The position numbers were made by a program, and so were the translations under genes. This document shows positions 14,101 through 26,100 of a DNA stretch of 64,000 nucleotides, one piece after another. Each line of letters begins with the position of its first letter. The stretch's first letter is position 1. Source of the DNA: Nymphaea colorata. Its lineage: Eukaryota; Streptophyta; Magnoliopsida; Nymphaeales; Nymphaeaceae. Below the pieces are notes generated by a model. It had not been told where the DNA came from, made no database searches, and saw only the letters and a program-made list of their open reading frames with translations. The stretch spans positions 21,177,934-21,241,933 of the forward strand of contig NC_045138.2 of the NCBI RefSeq assembly GCF_008831285.2. The letters are read 5' to 3'.

Positions 14101-17100
14101 ATAGTTTATAAGAGAAGGTCTCAACAAAACATCCAAGAGTCTCAACCTACTCTTAGGAGATCTCAAAGAGATTCTCATCCACCTCAAAAATTTGTTTCCT
14201 ATGAGTCTTTTTCCCCAAAACATAGAGCTTGCTTATTAGCTATTCACTCTCATGTTGAACCTTCATCCTATCTTGAAGCCAAAACTAACCCACATTGGAT
14301 TGAAGCAATGAACAATGAACTTAGAGCCCTTGAAGACAATAAAACTTGGGACATTGTGTCTCTTCCTATAGGGAAAAGAACAATAGGATGTAGGTGGGTT
14401 TACAAAGTCAAGACTAGAAGTGATGGATCACTTGAAAGGTATAAAGCTAGACTTGTTGCCAAAGGATATGCCCAAGAATATGGGATTGATTACGAAGAAA
14501 CCTTCGCCCCTGTTGCTCGTATGACCTCTGTTAGAGCTCTTATTGCCATTGCCTCCATTAAACAATGGTCTATATATCAATTGGATGTCAAAAATGCTTT
14601 TTTGAATGGATACTTAAATGAAGAGGTATACATGGATTCATCCCCTGGGCTTGATTTACCTCAAGGAAAAGTTCTTTATCTTAGAAAGGCATTATATGGC
14701 TTGAAACAAGCTCCAAAAGCTTGGTTTGACATGTTTAGCAATGTTATGTTCAAACAAGGTTTTAAATCATGTTATTCTGACACTGCTATGTTTGTTAAAA
14801 ATACTACTATAGGTATAATTGTGTTACTTTTATATGTAGATGATATGATTATTACAGGTAATGATGCCAACGAAATTATGCAGGTAAAAGACTTTCTAAA
14901 GAATGAATTTGAAATGACTGATTTGGGTAAACTAACATATTTTCTTGGTATTGAAGTAGCTTATAGTAGAAGAGGATACTTACTCTCACAAATGAAGTTT
15001 GCCAATGACATTATAAGCAGATCAGGTATCACTGATGACAAGGTGGTAGACACTCCTGAAGCCTTAGGAGTAAAGATGAAGATTGATGATGGAGAAATTC
15101 TAGAAAATCCCACTCCATTTCGTCAATTGGTTGGAGCTCTCACATATCTATCCATCACAAGGCCTGACATATCACATGCGGTACATGTCATAAGTCAGTT
15201 TCAACAAAGACCCACTTCTGTACACATGGGAGCCGCATTGAGGATTGTTCGATATGTCAAACACACAATCACTAAAGGACTTTTTCTATCATCCTCATCA
15301 AACTTGAATATGATTGCCTATGCTGATGCTGATTGGGGTGGAGATCCTAATAACAGGCATTCCACCACCGGTTTTTGTGTTTTTCTAGGTGACTCTTATT
15401 TCGTGGAGGTGCAAAAAACAAAATAAAGTCTCTCTATCATCAACTGAAGCAGAATATCGTGTCATGGCCACCACCACCATGGAGATTGTGTGGTTAAAAA
15501 GCTTATTGAAGGACATTGGAATTGACTTAAATGAAGCAACCAAGCTCTGCTGCGACAATAAAAGTGCCATCTACATTGCTAGCAATCATACTTTTCATGA
15601 AAGGACGAAGCATATTGAAATGGATTGTCACTATGTGAGAGAAGAATATCTTAGCCGAACAATCGATATATCCTTTGTCCCTTCCGAATATCAACTTGGA
15701 GATTTCTTCACCAAAGCACTTGCTTCAGCACGTTTTCAGTTTCTTCTTGGCAAACTTTCGGTGATCACACCGTAAGTTTGAGGGGGGGTGTTAGAATTTA
15801 AATATTAGACATTATGTAAGTATACATATGTTTCATATATGATTTGTATATATGAATATCTATGTATGCATAGGTGTTATGTATTTTATTTTATTTGCTT
15901 CCTTTTCTTTTTTATGTATTTTTTATTTCTTTTCTTTTTCTATTTTTATCTTTTCCTTTTTGTAAAAGGGAACTAGCTGTTGGACCAGCTTCCAACGGCT
16001 AGATTTCTAGCCGTTGGAGCTGGCCCAACAGCCAACTCCTCCTTCTTCTCTCCCTTTCATTGTACTATATATATGGGACTGTTGTCCCTCGTTTGGTTAA
16101 GGCTTTTAGGCCTCTCTTGTGTATTCTTCTCTTGAGATTAATAGATTTGGTATCTTCTCCTCAAGTTTGAGGCTTGGTTGTGTATTACCTATTGAAGTTG
16201 TTGGGATCTTCAAGAGTGTATCTCTTGAAGCATTTGTATTCTCAAGATCAGGCCTGATTTACAAGTCATATCTAACCTGGAACGTAAATCAGGAAACAAC
16301 TGTCTAAGAATTTCAAAAGGCAGGTGTCCAAGGCGCTCATGCCACCGTAGAAGCAATTGAAGGGACTCCTCTCTATTCTTCGTTGCTTGACTGACTGCCG
16401 TCATGAGAGCCTGAGCAGTACGCATAGGTAAGCGATATAGTCCGTCAGAAGTCAGACCAATCCCAATCCTCTTCCCTGTCACCAAGTCCTGCATAACACA
16501 GCGATCAGCAGAAAAAATTAGTTGGCAATTCAACTCTTTCGTAATCTTGCTAACCGACAAGAGGTTCAAGGGAAGATGAGGAACATGTAGAGCATTGTGG
16601 ACAAAGAATTTGTTCAAAAGTGGGAGACTCCCTTTCCCAGCCACAGAGATAGAGGAACCATCAGCAAGAGAAACACGTTCATTTCCTGACGAAAGCTTAT
16701 ACCCATGAAAGACTTTAGGATCGCCGGTCATGTGGTGAGTAGCGCCACTGTCGATGATCCACTCTCCCATAGGGGAATCCACCATCACGTCGATCGAACA
16801 CCCAAATTTCTCCTGCAGTGACAAAGGGCAGCCGCAGCAATGGGGAGCACGCAGCAACTGGCGTGAGCAGAGGTGCTGGAACTCTGCAGCAGATCCCGCA
16901 GGAGAACAATGATGCAGGGAGTAGAGGCAGCGCTAGACGGAAAGGCAACACCAGGAAGCAGGTCGGCGGCGGAAGACGTCAATGACGGCAACGGTGACGG
17001 CGGCGGCGGCAGAAACGACGACGGTGACAGCAGCGGCGGAGGGTGAAGAAAACTCCACGATCACCAAAAAAGTCCCAATCTTTTGGGCTCTGATACCATG

Positions 17101-20100
17101 TAGAAACACGAGCACAGAGAAAGAGAATACGAGGAACACGATGTAACGTGGAAAAACCCTCAACAAGAGGAAAAAAACCACGGATGAGGAGGAGCTGGTT
17201 GCCCACTAGCCGCCAGACTCTCTCTCTCTTAAGATTTCAGTAACCATAAGGATTAGGGTTACACGACTTAAGTAATGTCCAACAAGGGCTACAAGATGGA
17301 TCAGGTAAGGATTCGGACCCGGTCCCGAGACCCGTCTAACATACTTCAACAATTTCCATCAATTTGCATCCTTGGCGGAGCTACAAACTCCTCAAAATCC
17401 TGTGTCAATGAGAGGTACCATGTTCGACATCAGGAGTTCGAGGTCAAATGCTCGGATCGGCCGCTTAGCCCCGGCGTGTTGTTTCTTGGATGGCGAGGTG
17501 CTAAGCAAAGACATTTGAAGAGGTACTTAAAAGTGGTATGCTTCCCAGGGATCCAGCCGATCACCTTCATTGTTCCTCTCAAATATTTGAGCGACTTCGA
17601 TATCGTGAGAAGATTGAGTAGCGGTTGTCTATCTAAGCTGACGAACTGGTAGCCTAGTTGACCGAAAGCACAGAGGATGAGTAAGGAAAGGGCCCTTTGA
17701 ATGAAGCACGGATTTATAATCTCTCCAGGAATATAAAATACTAAACAACTAGCGGAGTGATAGTGTTTTTGGGGCCAAGGTCTTCATGAACAATTGCTAT
17801 CATTAGGGCCCTTCAGGTCTAAAATATGTGTATGTGCCGATGTATTTTAGTGTTTTTTCTTGTTATGATTGGAGACTTGAGCATTACTTTTTGGAGTTCT
17901 TATTGAGTTTAATGACTTTCATGGTGATAGAATGAGAACCTGTTGGATGAAACTATATGACTCTCGTTTGCAGTTTAGGAAACAGTACATTAACCAAGAC
18001 CTCTTGTTTTATCTTAAATATTCCTAACCTATCAATATATTAGAGGCAATGTCACACGGGTATGTGGGTTTTGCCCACGTACCCATACCGGTACGGCGGT
18101 ATGGTGGTGGTACGGTTTGTGATTAAGCATATTGTTTTCCTCCTTCTTCTTCCTTCTTCCTCCAGACGCCTCTTCCTCCTTCCTTACCTTCATACAACAT
18201 ATTTACAACAAAAATGGCATCTGCTTTTTTCGCTGATTTCATGTATATAATTAACTAAAAATATATAATTATCGTTGTACCGCCGCACAAAATTGGAGAA
18301 AAATGCCGTACCGGTACCCGCTTCCTCGTACCCATGTGGCATAGATTAGAAGAAAGTTGGACGCATTGTACAATTCTTTGTACCATGTTTGTTCAAAACT
18401 TGAAAAGGTGAACTACTTATCCAGGGATCTTCCTAGGAGCTTATTCTTTCCAATTGTCATGTTTTTGTGATGATGTAGAGTTTTTAGGGCCCCAAGCACC
18501 AATCCTTTCTCCCATTGAATGCAATCATTACCATAGCTAAGGCTTGTATTTGCCAGTATAGTTATGTATTGGGTTTTGACCCTTTCTTTCATATCAAGTA
18601 TGTTTTTTTTATGAGATTATATGTAGGAACTATGAAAGTAACATTGTCTTAATGATGTGATTATATCAATTTTGTTTTTTCAATTTTTTTAATTGTATTT
18701 TTTGGAATTAAAAATATATAATTATCGCCGTATCGCCGTACCAAGATTGGCGAAAACGCCATACCGGTACCCATGTGACATAGCTATGTACATGTAATAT
18801 ATACAGCGATATGTATATGGCTTTCCCATTCCCCATTCTGGAAGAAGAATGAAAGGGCGCGAAGCGAGCGCTTCTGTATATTTTGTAGACTTCTTTCGTA
18901 CATTATTTTTTATAATTTATTTATTTTCTATTTTTCTAACTCTGTTTCCTGTCAAGACCTTGACCAGATTGAGATAGAAGTGAGCAAGCTCCAACAGTAC
19001 TAAATGGAACCACTGGAGGTAGCCAATGGTTAGCTCAGCTGTTACTTGTTGCAGCATATGTAAATGGGACTTCCCACACTTGCTTGGCTATGCTTAGTGT
19101 TAGAATATATTGTAATGGGGAACCGGGTCCATATCTGGACCCGGTCCTATGGGGCACGGATACCGAGGCGGGCTCGGTATCCTAGGCGGCACTCTTTCTC
19201 TCCCTCCTATATATTCTTCACTTACATGTAATTGTTGAGTTAAGTGAATGTTATTTTCTCTCTCCTAGGGTTGCGGTTTGCCCCTAGGTCAGAGCTTCCC
19301 CGTGGTTTTTCACCTCTTTCTGAGGTTTTCCACGTATACTGTGTGTGTTTTTCACTACTCTCTCCTTGTGGTTCGTGTTTCTACATGGTATCAGAGCCAC
19401 CGCGTGTGAGATCGTTGGTGTGCAAGTAGTGCTTTTCCGCCGTTCACGGGCTGCCCCCGTTGCCGTTTCCAGCACCGCCGCCGACACTGTTCCCAGCGCC
19501 GCTGCCGTCGTTGTTTCTACTGCTGTCGCCGACCAAGAACGCCGTCCAGGAACGCTGCCGCCGTCCGGCACCGCCGTCATCATCGTTCCCAGGGCCGTTC
19601 TGCCCTGCCCTGCTGCCGTCGCCGGTGTGGATCTCTTCTTTGCTGCCGCCGTTCCCAGCGTCGTCCTGCCCTGCCCTGCTGCCGTCACAGGTCCCAGCGC
19701 CGCCGTCGACTGGTTTTTTCTCCGCTGCCCTCTTCTTCCGCGTCGCCGCCGGCTGTCTTGTTTACGCCGCCGGCCAGTTGTGACCTTATTTGGGGATTGC
19801 CATGGCTGACGCAGTGATTTCCAAGCTTGATGATGCCCTGGACATGGGCAGCAATACCAAGGGTGAGAACTTGCCTGTTCATGTCACCTCCATTCGGCTG
19901 AACAAGGATAACTATCTCTCGTGGTCTGCTGCCCTAGAAATCGGCATTACTAGTCGTGGTCGCCTGCACTATATCACTGGGGAGAAGCCTCCACCTTCTA
20001 AAACTGATTCGCAATGGCCGACCTGGGCTTTGGAAGATAGTCAGGTTAAAGTATGGATTATTAGTTCGATTTCCGCAGATATTCAGCCTTTGATCTTGCG

Positions 20101-23100
20101 TAAATCGACTGCATATGATATGTGGACTGTTCTTGCACGTATGTATGGTTGTAAAAAACGTGTTTTACGTGCATATCAAATCAAACGTAGCATATATGCT
20201 CTTAAACAGGGTGATTTATCTGTTGCCTCCTTCTATGCCGCCCTGAAGACCAAATGGGAGGAACTTGACTATCATGTGAATAATGACTGGAAATGTGGTG
20301 TAGATCATGCCCTGTATTAGGAAAAGGAATGGATGGACCGCACCTTTATCTTCCTCGGAGGCCTGCGTGATGAGTTTGAAACCATTCGGAGCCAGATTCT
20401 TAACTGTGATGAGATTCCTGGAATCGAAGAGGTATATGCTCGTATTGAGTCTGAGGAGCAACGACGCCAGATTATGCATATTGACTCCCATCAGGGGAGC
20501 TCTCCAGCAGCCTTTGTGAGCCATACTTCAGGGACAGGGCAGCGTCCTACTCACCGATGCAGCCATTGCAACAAAGTGGGTCATTCTGTTGATTTTTGTT
20601 GGGACCTTCATCCTGAGAAGCGTCTCGTCCGAGGTCGTCCTCCTCCTCATCGCCGTGCTCCTTCTGTGCCCGAGCCTAGTCCAGGGTCGACCAATGTTGC
20701 AAAATCCAAGCTCTCCTCAGATCAACTTAGAGAGTTGCAAGCATACATTAGTCGTTTGTCTACCCAAGATGATGCTTCTACTTCTGAGGGGGCTAAGTTA
20801 GCCCAGGCCCTAGTTGCTACTAGTGATCAAGGTAATTCCTCCCTCGGTGATTGGATTGTTGACAGTGGGGCCACTCATCATATGACAGGGGACCCTACGA
20901 TGTTTCAAGAGTACAGGTTGACCTCTGGGCAGCAGCGTGTGGCTATGGCTGATGGTTCCTCTATCTCTGTGGCTGGAAAAGGGAGTTTATCATTACTGAA
21001 CAAATATTGTCTTCATAATGCCCTACATGTTCCCAACATTCCTGTCAATTTGTTATCTGTCAGCAGTATTACCAAAGAGTTAAACTGTAATCTAATTTTC
21101 TCTGCTGATCGTTGTTTACTGCAGGACTTGGGGCCGGGGCAGAAGATTGGGATTGGTTCGGTTATTGATGGTCTCTACAGACTGCCCGTACAAGTTGCTT
21201 CTGCTTTGATTTCAGCCACCAGTGGACAGTTGCCTGGCATGGAGGACAGATCCATCATTATGCGTTGGCACGAGAGACTTGGTCATCTTCCATTCCCGTT
21301 GCTTAAAAAGTTGTTTCCTAGGATGTTTCATTCTGTTTCTTTGGACACCTTCGCCTGTGAAGTGTGTCAGTTGTCTAAACATGTTAGGGCCTCGTACCCT
21401 ATTTCATTCAATAAAGCCGACCGTCCTTTTGCTTTGGTTCATTCTGATGTTTGGGGTCCTTCGGGAGTACCCACTTGTCGTGGCTTTCACTATTTCATGA
21501 CTCTTATTGATGACTACTCCCGGTGTACGTTCGTGTATCTGTTGAAAGAACGTAGTGAAGTTCCCGACATTGTCAAAAACTTTGTGGCATTTGTTGAAAC
21601 TCAATTCCAGACCCCTGTTCAGACCCTTCGTACTGACAATGCTCGAGAGTATGTCTCCCAATCCCTTGATGACTTCCTGCGAAGCAAGGGTATTATACAT
21701 GAAACATCCTGTAGCTACGCACCTCCTCAAAATGGTGTGGCTGAAAGGAAGAACCGTCATTTGTTAAATGTCACCCGGGCCATTATGTTTCAACGTCATG
21801 TCCCTAAGCGGTACTGGGGTGATGCACTTCTCACTAGTGCTCATCTCATTAACCGTATGCCTACTCGTGTGTTGAATGGTCATTCCCCTTATTCTGTTTT
21901 GTGGCCTACTCAGAATCCCTGGCCTTTGACCCCTCGAGTGTTTGGGTGTGTTTGCTTTGTCCATGATCATAGTCCCACTCTCAAGAAACTTGATCCTCGG
22001 TCCATCAAAGCGGTCTTTTTGGGGTATTCCTCCACTCAGAAGGGATACAAGTGTGTTGACCCTAGCACTTCCAGAGTATATGTCTCCAGGGATGTTACCT
22101 TTCATGAACATGTGGCATACTTCCCTGCGACTCCTCTTCAGGGGGAGTGTCTAGGTGACAAAAGGGAAGAGTATTCTTCGCATCAGTTGATTCAGTTCAT
22201 GGATTTCTTGGATTATACAGTTAGTTCTCCAAGTGTGGAAGACGTTGTCAGGAAGGACAGAGACAGTCAGATGGAGGGGGGCCCTGTGGAAGAACAGTCT
22301 CGAGGTCACTTATTTGGTCAGGTTTACAGCAGGAAGAAGAAGGATGTGATGGAAGATGTCGATGTTGCCAATCCCAATCATCCCAATCTTGTGACCTCCC
22401 CGGATGATCCAAGTCCAATGAATGAAGAACTTCCCATAGCCCTGCGCAAGGGCACCAGGTCATGTACTTCTCATCCTATTCAGAGATTTGTTTCATATGC
22501 TAAACTCAGCAAAGACTACAAGTGCTTTGTTACCTCTTTATCTATGGCTGTTATTCCCAGGTCAGTGGAAGATGCCAGGAAGGATCCTAAATGGCTACAG
22601 GCCATGACAGAGGAGATGGACGCCCTGGAAAAGAACAGTACGTGGGAGGTTGTTGACATCCCCAAGGGAACTCACTTAGTTGGTTCCAAGTGGGTGTTTA
22701 ATGTGAAGTACAAACCTGATGGCACAGTAGAACGCTATAAAGCCCGCCTTGTTGCTAAAGGGTTTAGCCAGAAATATGGGATTGACTATCTTGAGACGTT
22801 TGCTCCCGTGGCGAAACTGAAGACCGTAAGGGTCATCCTAGCTCTTGCAGTGCAGAAGAAGTGGAGCATGGACCAACTTGATGTCAAGAACGCCTTCTTG
22901 AATGGTCACCTTGAGGAAGAAGTCTATATGAGCATGCCGCCTGGATATGCTCGGAACGGGAAGTGTTGCTATCTCAAGAAAGCTTTGTATGGTCTCAAGC
23001 AGTCCCCTAGAGCGTGGTTTGAAAGACTAAGGGTTGTAATGAAGACTAATAGGTATAAACAGGGAAATGGTGATCACACCCTCTTCATCAAGCAGAGAAA

Positions 23101-26100
23101 TGGTCTGGTGAGCCTTCTACTTGTATATGTTGATGATATGATTGTCACAGGTGACGACGAGGGGGAAAAAAGGAAGATGAAAGAAACGTTAGCTGCAGAA
23201 TTCGATCTCAAAGATCTGGGCAAACTAAGGTATTTCTTGGGAATTGAAATCGCGCGATCTGAGACTGGGCTTGTTATGAACCAAAGAAAATACACTTTGG
23301 ATCTTCTAAAAGAGACAGGTAAACTGGGATGCAGGCCCTTTCTTACCCCAATGGAGTCTGGCACAAGGATAAGTATCAAATCTGGGACTATCTTGGATGA
23401 GGAAGGAAAAGGGAGGTATCAGCGGCTGGTTGGTAAACTTATTTATCTCACTCTTACTCGCCCAGATATTACGTATGTTGTGGGTGTGTTAAGTCAGTTT
23501 ATGCATGCCCCTACTGATTGTCATTGGAAAAGTGCTGAAAGAGTATTGGGATACTTAAAGAATGACCCAGGGAAAGGATTGCTCTACACTCGGCAAGATC
23601 GACTAAGTATTGAAGGATACTCTGATGCCGACTGGGCAGGATGCACAGATACTAGGAGGTCTACCACAGGATACTGCATCTTTCTTGGAGGTAACCTTGT
23701 GGTCTGGAGAAGTAAGCGACAAGAAGTTTGTTCCAGGTCCAGTGCTGAGGCTGAATACAGGGCGGTTGCTATGGGGGTTACAGAGATGCTATGGCTCAAA
23801 ATTCTTTTAGCAGATATTGGGGTTAAAATGGAAGAGAAGATGAGGATGTATTGTGACAACAAGTCTGCTATTAACCTGGCAAATAATCCGGTCATGCACG
23901 ACAGGACTAAACATGTGGAGATCGATCGCCACTTCATACGGGAACGCATAGATTCAAAGGAGTTGATTCTGCCCTATATGAAGTCTGAAGATCAAGTTGC
24001 AGATGTCTTAACTAAGTCTTTATGTACATCTCAGTTTGAGAAAAATGTTAGCAAGCTTGGCATGTTTGACATGTATGCCAAGCTTGAGGGGGAGTGTTAG
24101 AATATATTGTAATGGGGAACCGGGTCCATATTTGGACCCGGTCCTATGGGGCACGGATACCGAGGCGGGCTCGGTATCCTAGGCGGCACTCTTTCTCTCC
24201 CTCCTATATATTCTTCACTTACATGTAATTGTTGAGTTAAGTGAATGTTATTTTCTCTCTCCTAGGGTTGCGGTTTGCCCCTAGGTCAGAGCTTCCCCGT
24301 GGTTTTTCACCTCTTTCTGAGGTTTTCCACGTATACTGTGTGTGTTTTTCTCTACTCTCTCCTTGTGGTTCGTGTTTCTACACTTAGGTATTGGCTGTCT
24401 GTAAAGCTCTTATCTTTCATTATTGTGCTGCTGACCTTACTGGGAGGAATAGTCCCGTGACATCCAATCAAACTTTTGGAAGGTACATCTTGGGTGTCAA
24501 ATCCAACAAACCCAAACATAACAAATAAGAAGATTCAATGTGATTGCAATCTGCAGGACAGTACATCAGCAGCAGCAGCACTCTTCACGTCATTCTCTTC
24601 TTGTGTAAAACAGAAAGTTACAGCAATAGGGAACAAAACCCTAACTAATACTCTACTAAATACAGTAAAATACAAGACTACCCTTAGTTATTAAAAGACT
24701 GACCTCACTTACAAGAGGTAAAACTATAAACTAAGTTCAAACATATTACAATAAGGACCTAAATAGACTTTGACTAACATGAGCAGAATTAGACCTATTA
24801 ACTTTCACATTGGGATTAAAACTGGTTTCCTAATTCCATTTGGTTGCTTGCATAATTGCATAACCATGGTGTCCTCCGACTTGAGATTTGTCTTACTAGA
24901 TGCAAGGGTAAAACTGCTATTGTTGATTTTAAACTTGTACAAAATGATCAAGTTAATAACTCTGTATATCACAAATGACAAGGTAAGTAACACTTAGAAG
25001 TTCAAGTTAGGTAGGAACTGGATTCTCACTTAGGTGAAGGCTCTAATACTGAAATGAACCAAAAGCAGACCAAGACCAAAGATTGTTCTTTTTTTTTCTG
25101 AAAATAAAATGTAGTGGAATCATTTGAGCAAATTCATAGGCTAAATGCATCACATTCCAAAAAAAAAAGGTGCTTAATACAACTCAACAAGCTGGCCATG
25201 ATGACAAACACATGGTTGTTTGTGCATGTTTTTTTGGCATGGCCAGTGTTCAACACCCCTTTCTTTTTTAAACCTGATGCATCTATACTGTTGAAGTATG
25301 TTAGATGGGTCTCGGGATCGGGTCCGGATCCGTATCCGATCCAACTTGTAGCCCTTGTTGGGCATTATTTAAGTTGTGTAACCCTAATCCTTATGGTGTG
25401 AATGAAAGACAAAGGAGAGAGAGAGTCTGGTGGCTAGTGGGCACCGGCTCCTCCTCATTCGTGGTTTTTTTTCCTCTTGTTGAGGGTTTTTCCACGTTAC
25501 ATCGTGATCGTTGTTTCTCTTCCTCTTCTTGTTCGTGTTTCTACATGGTATCAGAGCCGACGAGTTTGGGAAATTTTTAGGGTTTGTGAAGTTCCAACCC
25601 TAATATCTCTCACCGCTACCATCGCCACCACTGCAGTCACCGCCGCCGCTGCCGCTGCCACTACCGCCGCCGCTGCTGCCACTGCCACTGCCGCCGCCGC
25701 CGCTGCCGCCGCCGCCGCTGCCGCCGCCGCCGCTGCCGCCGCCGCCGCTGCCGCCGCCGCCGCCGTTGCTGCAGCAGCCACCGCCGCTGCCGCCGTTGCT
25801 GCAGCAGCCACCGCCGCCGGTGTACCCAATACCACTGTCGCTGTTTCCGCCGCCGCCGGTGTCACTCTTTGCGCCATCGCCATCGCAGCCACTCTTGCGG
25901 CGTCGCTCTTGCGCCGTCGCTCTTGTGTTGTTGACCGTCGCCATCACCGTTGTCCCTTGCGCCACTGCCTTTTGCGCCGTAGTCTTGCTTCCCGAAGAAG
26001 AAAGAAGATATGCGTGCTTAGGCGCTTCCTAAGCTTGCCTCCCCCTATTCATGTCACTTCCTAGGGGTCTTTTGCAAATCCGGTGAAGTGCATCCGCCTC

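Larger units (their letters stand above)
10876..16263 (+). mobile_element. Element B: young Ty1/copia retrotransposon nested in A
   Basis: A 5,388-bp element with 475-bp LTRs (10876-11350, 15789-16263) that differ at only two positions by eye. A perfect 5-bp target duplication AGTCA (10871-10875, 16264-16268) interrupts element A's integrase. The tRNA-iMet primer-binding site TGGTATCAGAGC is at 11351 and a polypurine tract precedes 15789. Gag and pol are of a different copia lineage from A, C and D. Two frameshifts disable the coding region. Confidence 0.95.
7869..17351 (-). mobile_element. Element A: older Ty1/copia retrotransposon, split by B
   Basis: LTRs lie at 17099-17351 (5') and 7869-8123 (3'). 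The primer-binding site GCTCTGATACCA at 17087-17098 on this strand is complementary to initiator-Met tRNA when reversed. A G-rich polypurine tract abuts the 3' LTR. Target duplication is ATTTA versus ATTTC. Pol order is protease, integrase, RT, RNaseH (copia order). Without nested B it is about 4.1 kb and lacks a gag region. LTRs differ by about 10 substitutions and one 2-bp indel by eye, about 4%. Pol carries several stops and indels, so it is dead. Confidence 0.93.
19098..24382 (+). mobile_element. Element D: nearly intact Ty1/copia retrotransposon
   Basis: 5,285 bp. 288-bp LTRs (19098-19385, 24095-24382) show two differences by eye. Perfect target duplication CTTAG (19093-19097, 24383-24387). 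tRNA-iMet primer-binding site at 19386, polypurine tract GAGGGGGAG before 24095. One gag-pol frame runs from 19802 into the 3' LTR with a single in-frame TAG. It is related to A and C in pol but has its own gag. It is the most complete element in the window. Confidence 0.96.

Noticed and set aside
12655-15775. Retrotransposon pol as a host gene or virus
   Set aside because: Flanking LTRs, primer-binding site, polypurine tract and target duplication show an ordinary LTR retrotransposon; no envelope-like frame.
19284-19809. Several GC-rich frames before the element D gag
   Set aside because: Same leader composition effect; they cross the LTR boundary and carry no known domain.
20318-20320. Programmed amber readthrough in element D
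   Set aside because: The stop is inside gag, not at a gag-pol boundary, and copia elements do not usually use readthrough; a C-to-T change is simpler.
25477-26064. Long Ala/Gly/Pro-rich frames on both strands
   Set aside because: They are translations of the GCC-triplet microsatellite in the element C leader; no domain, and open in several frames at once.
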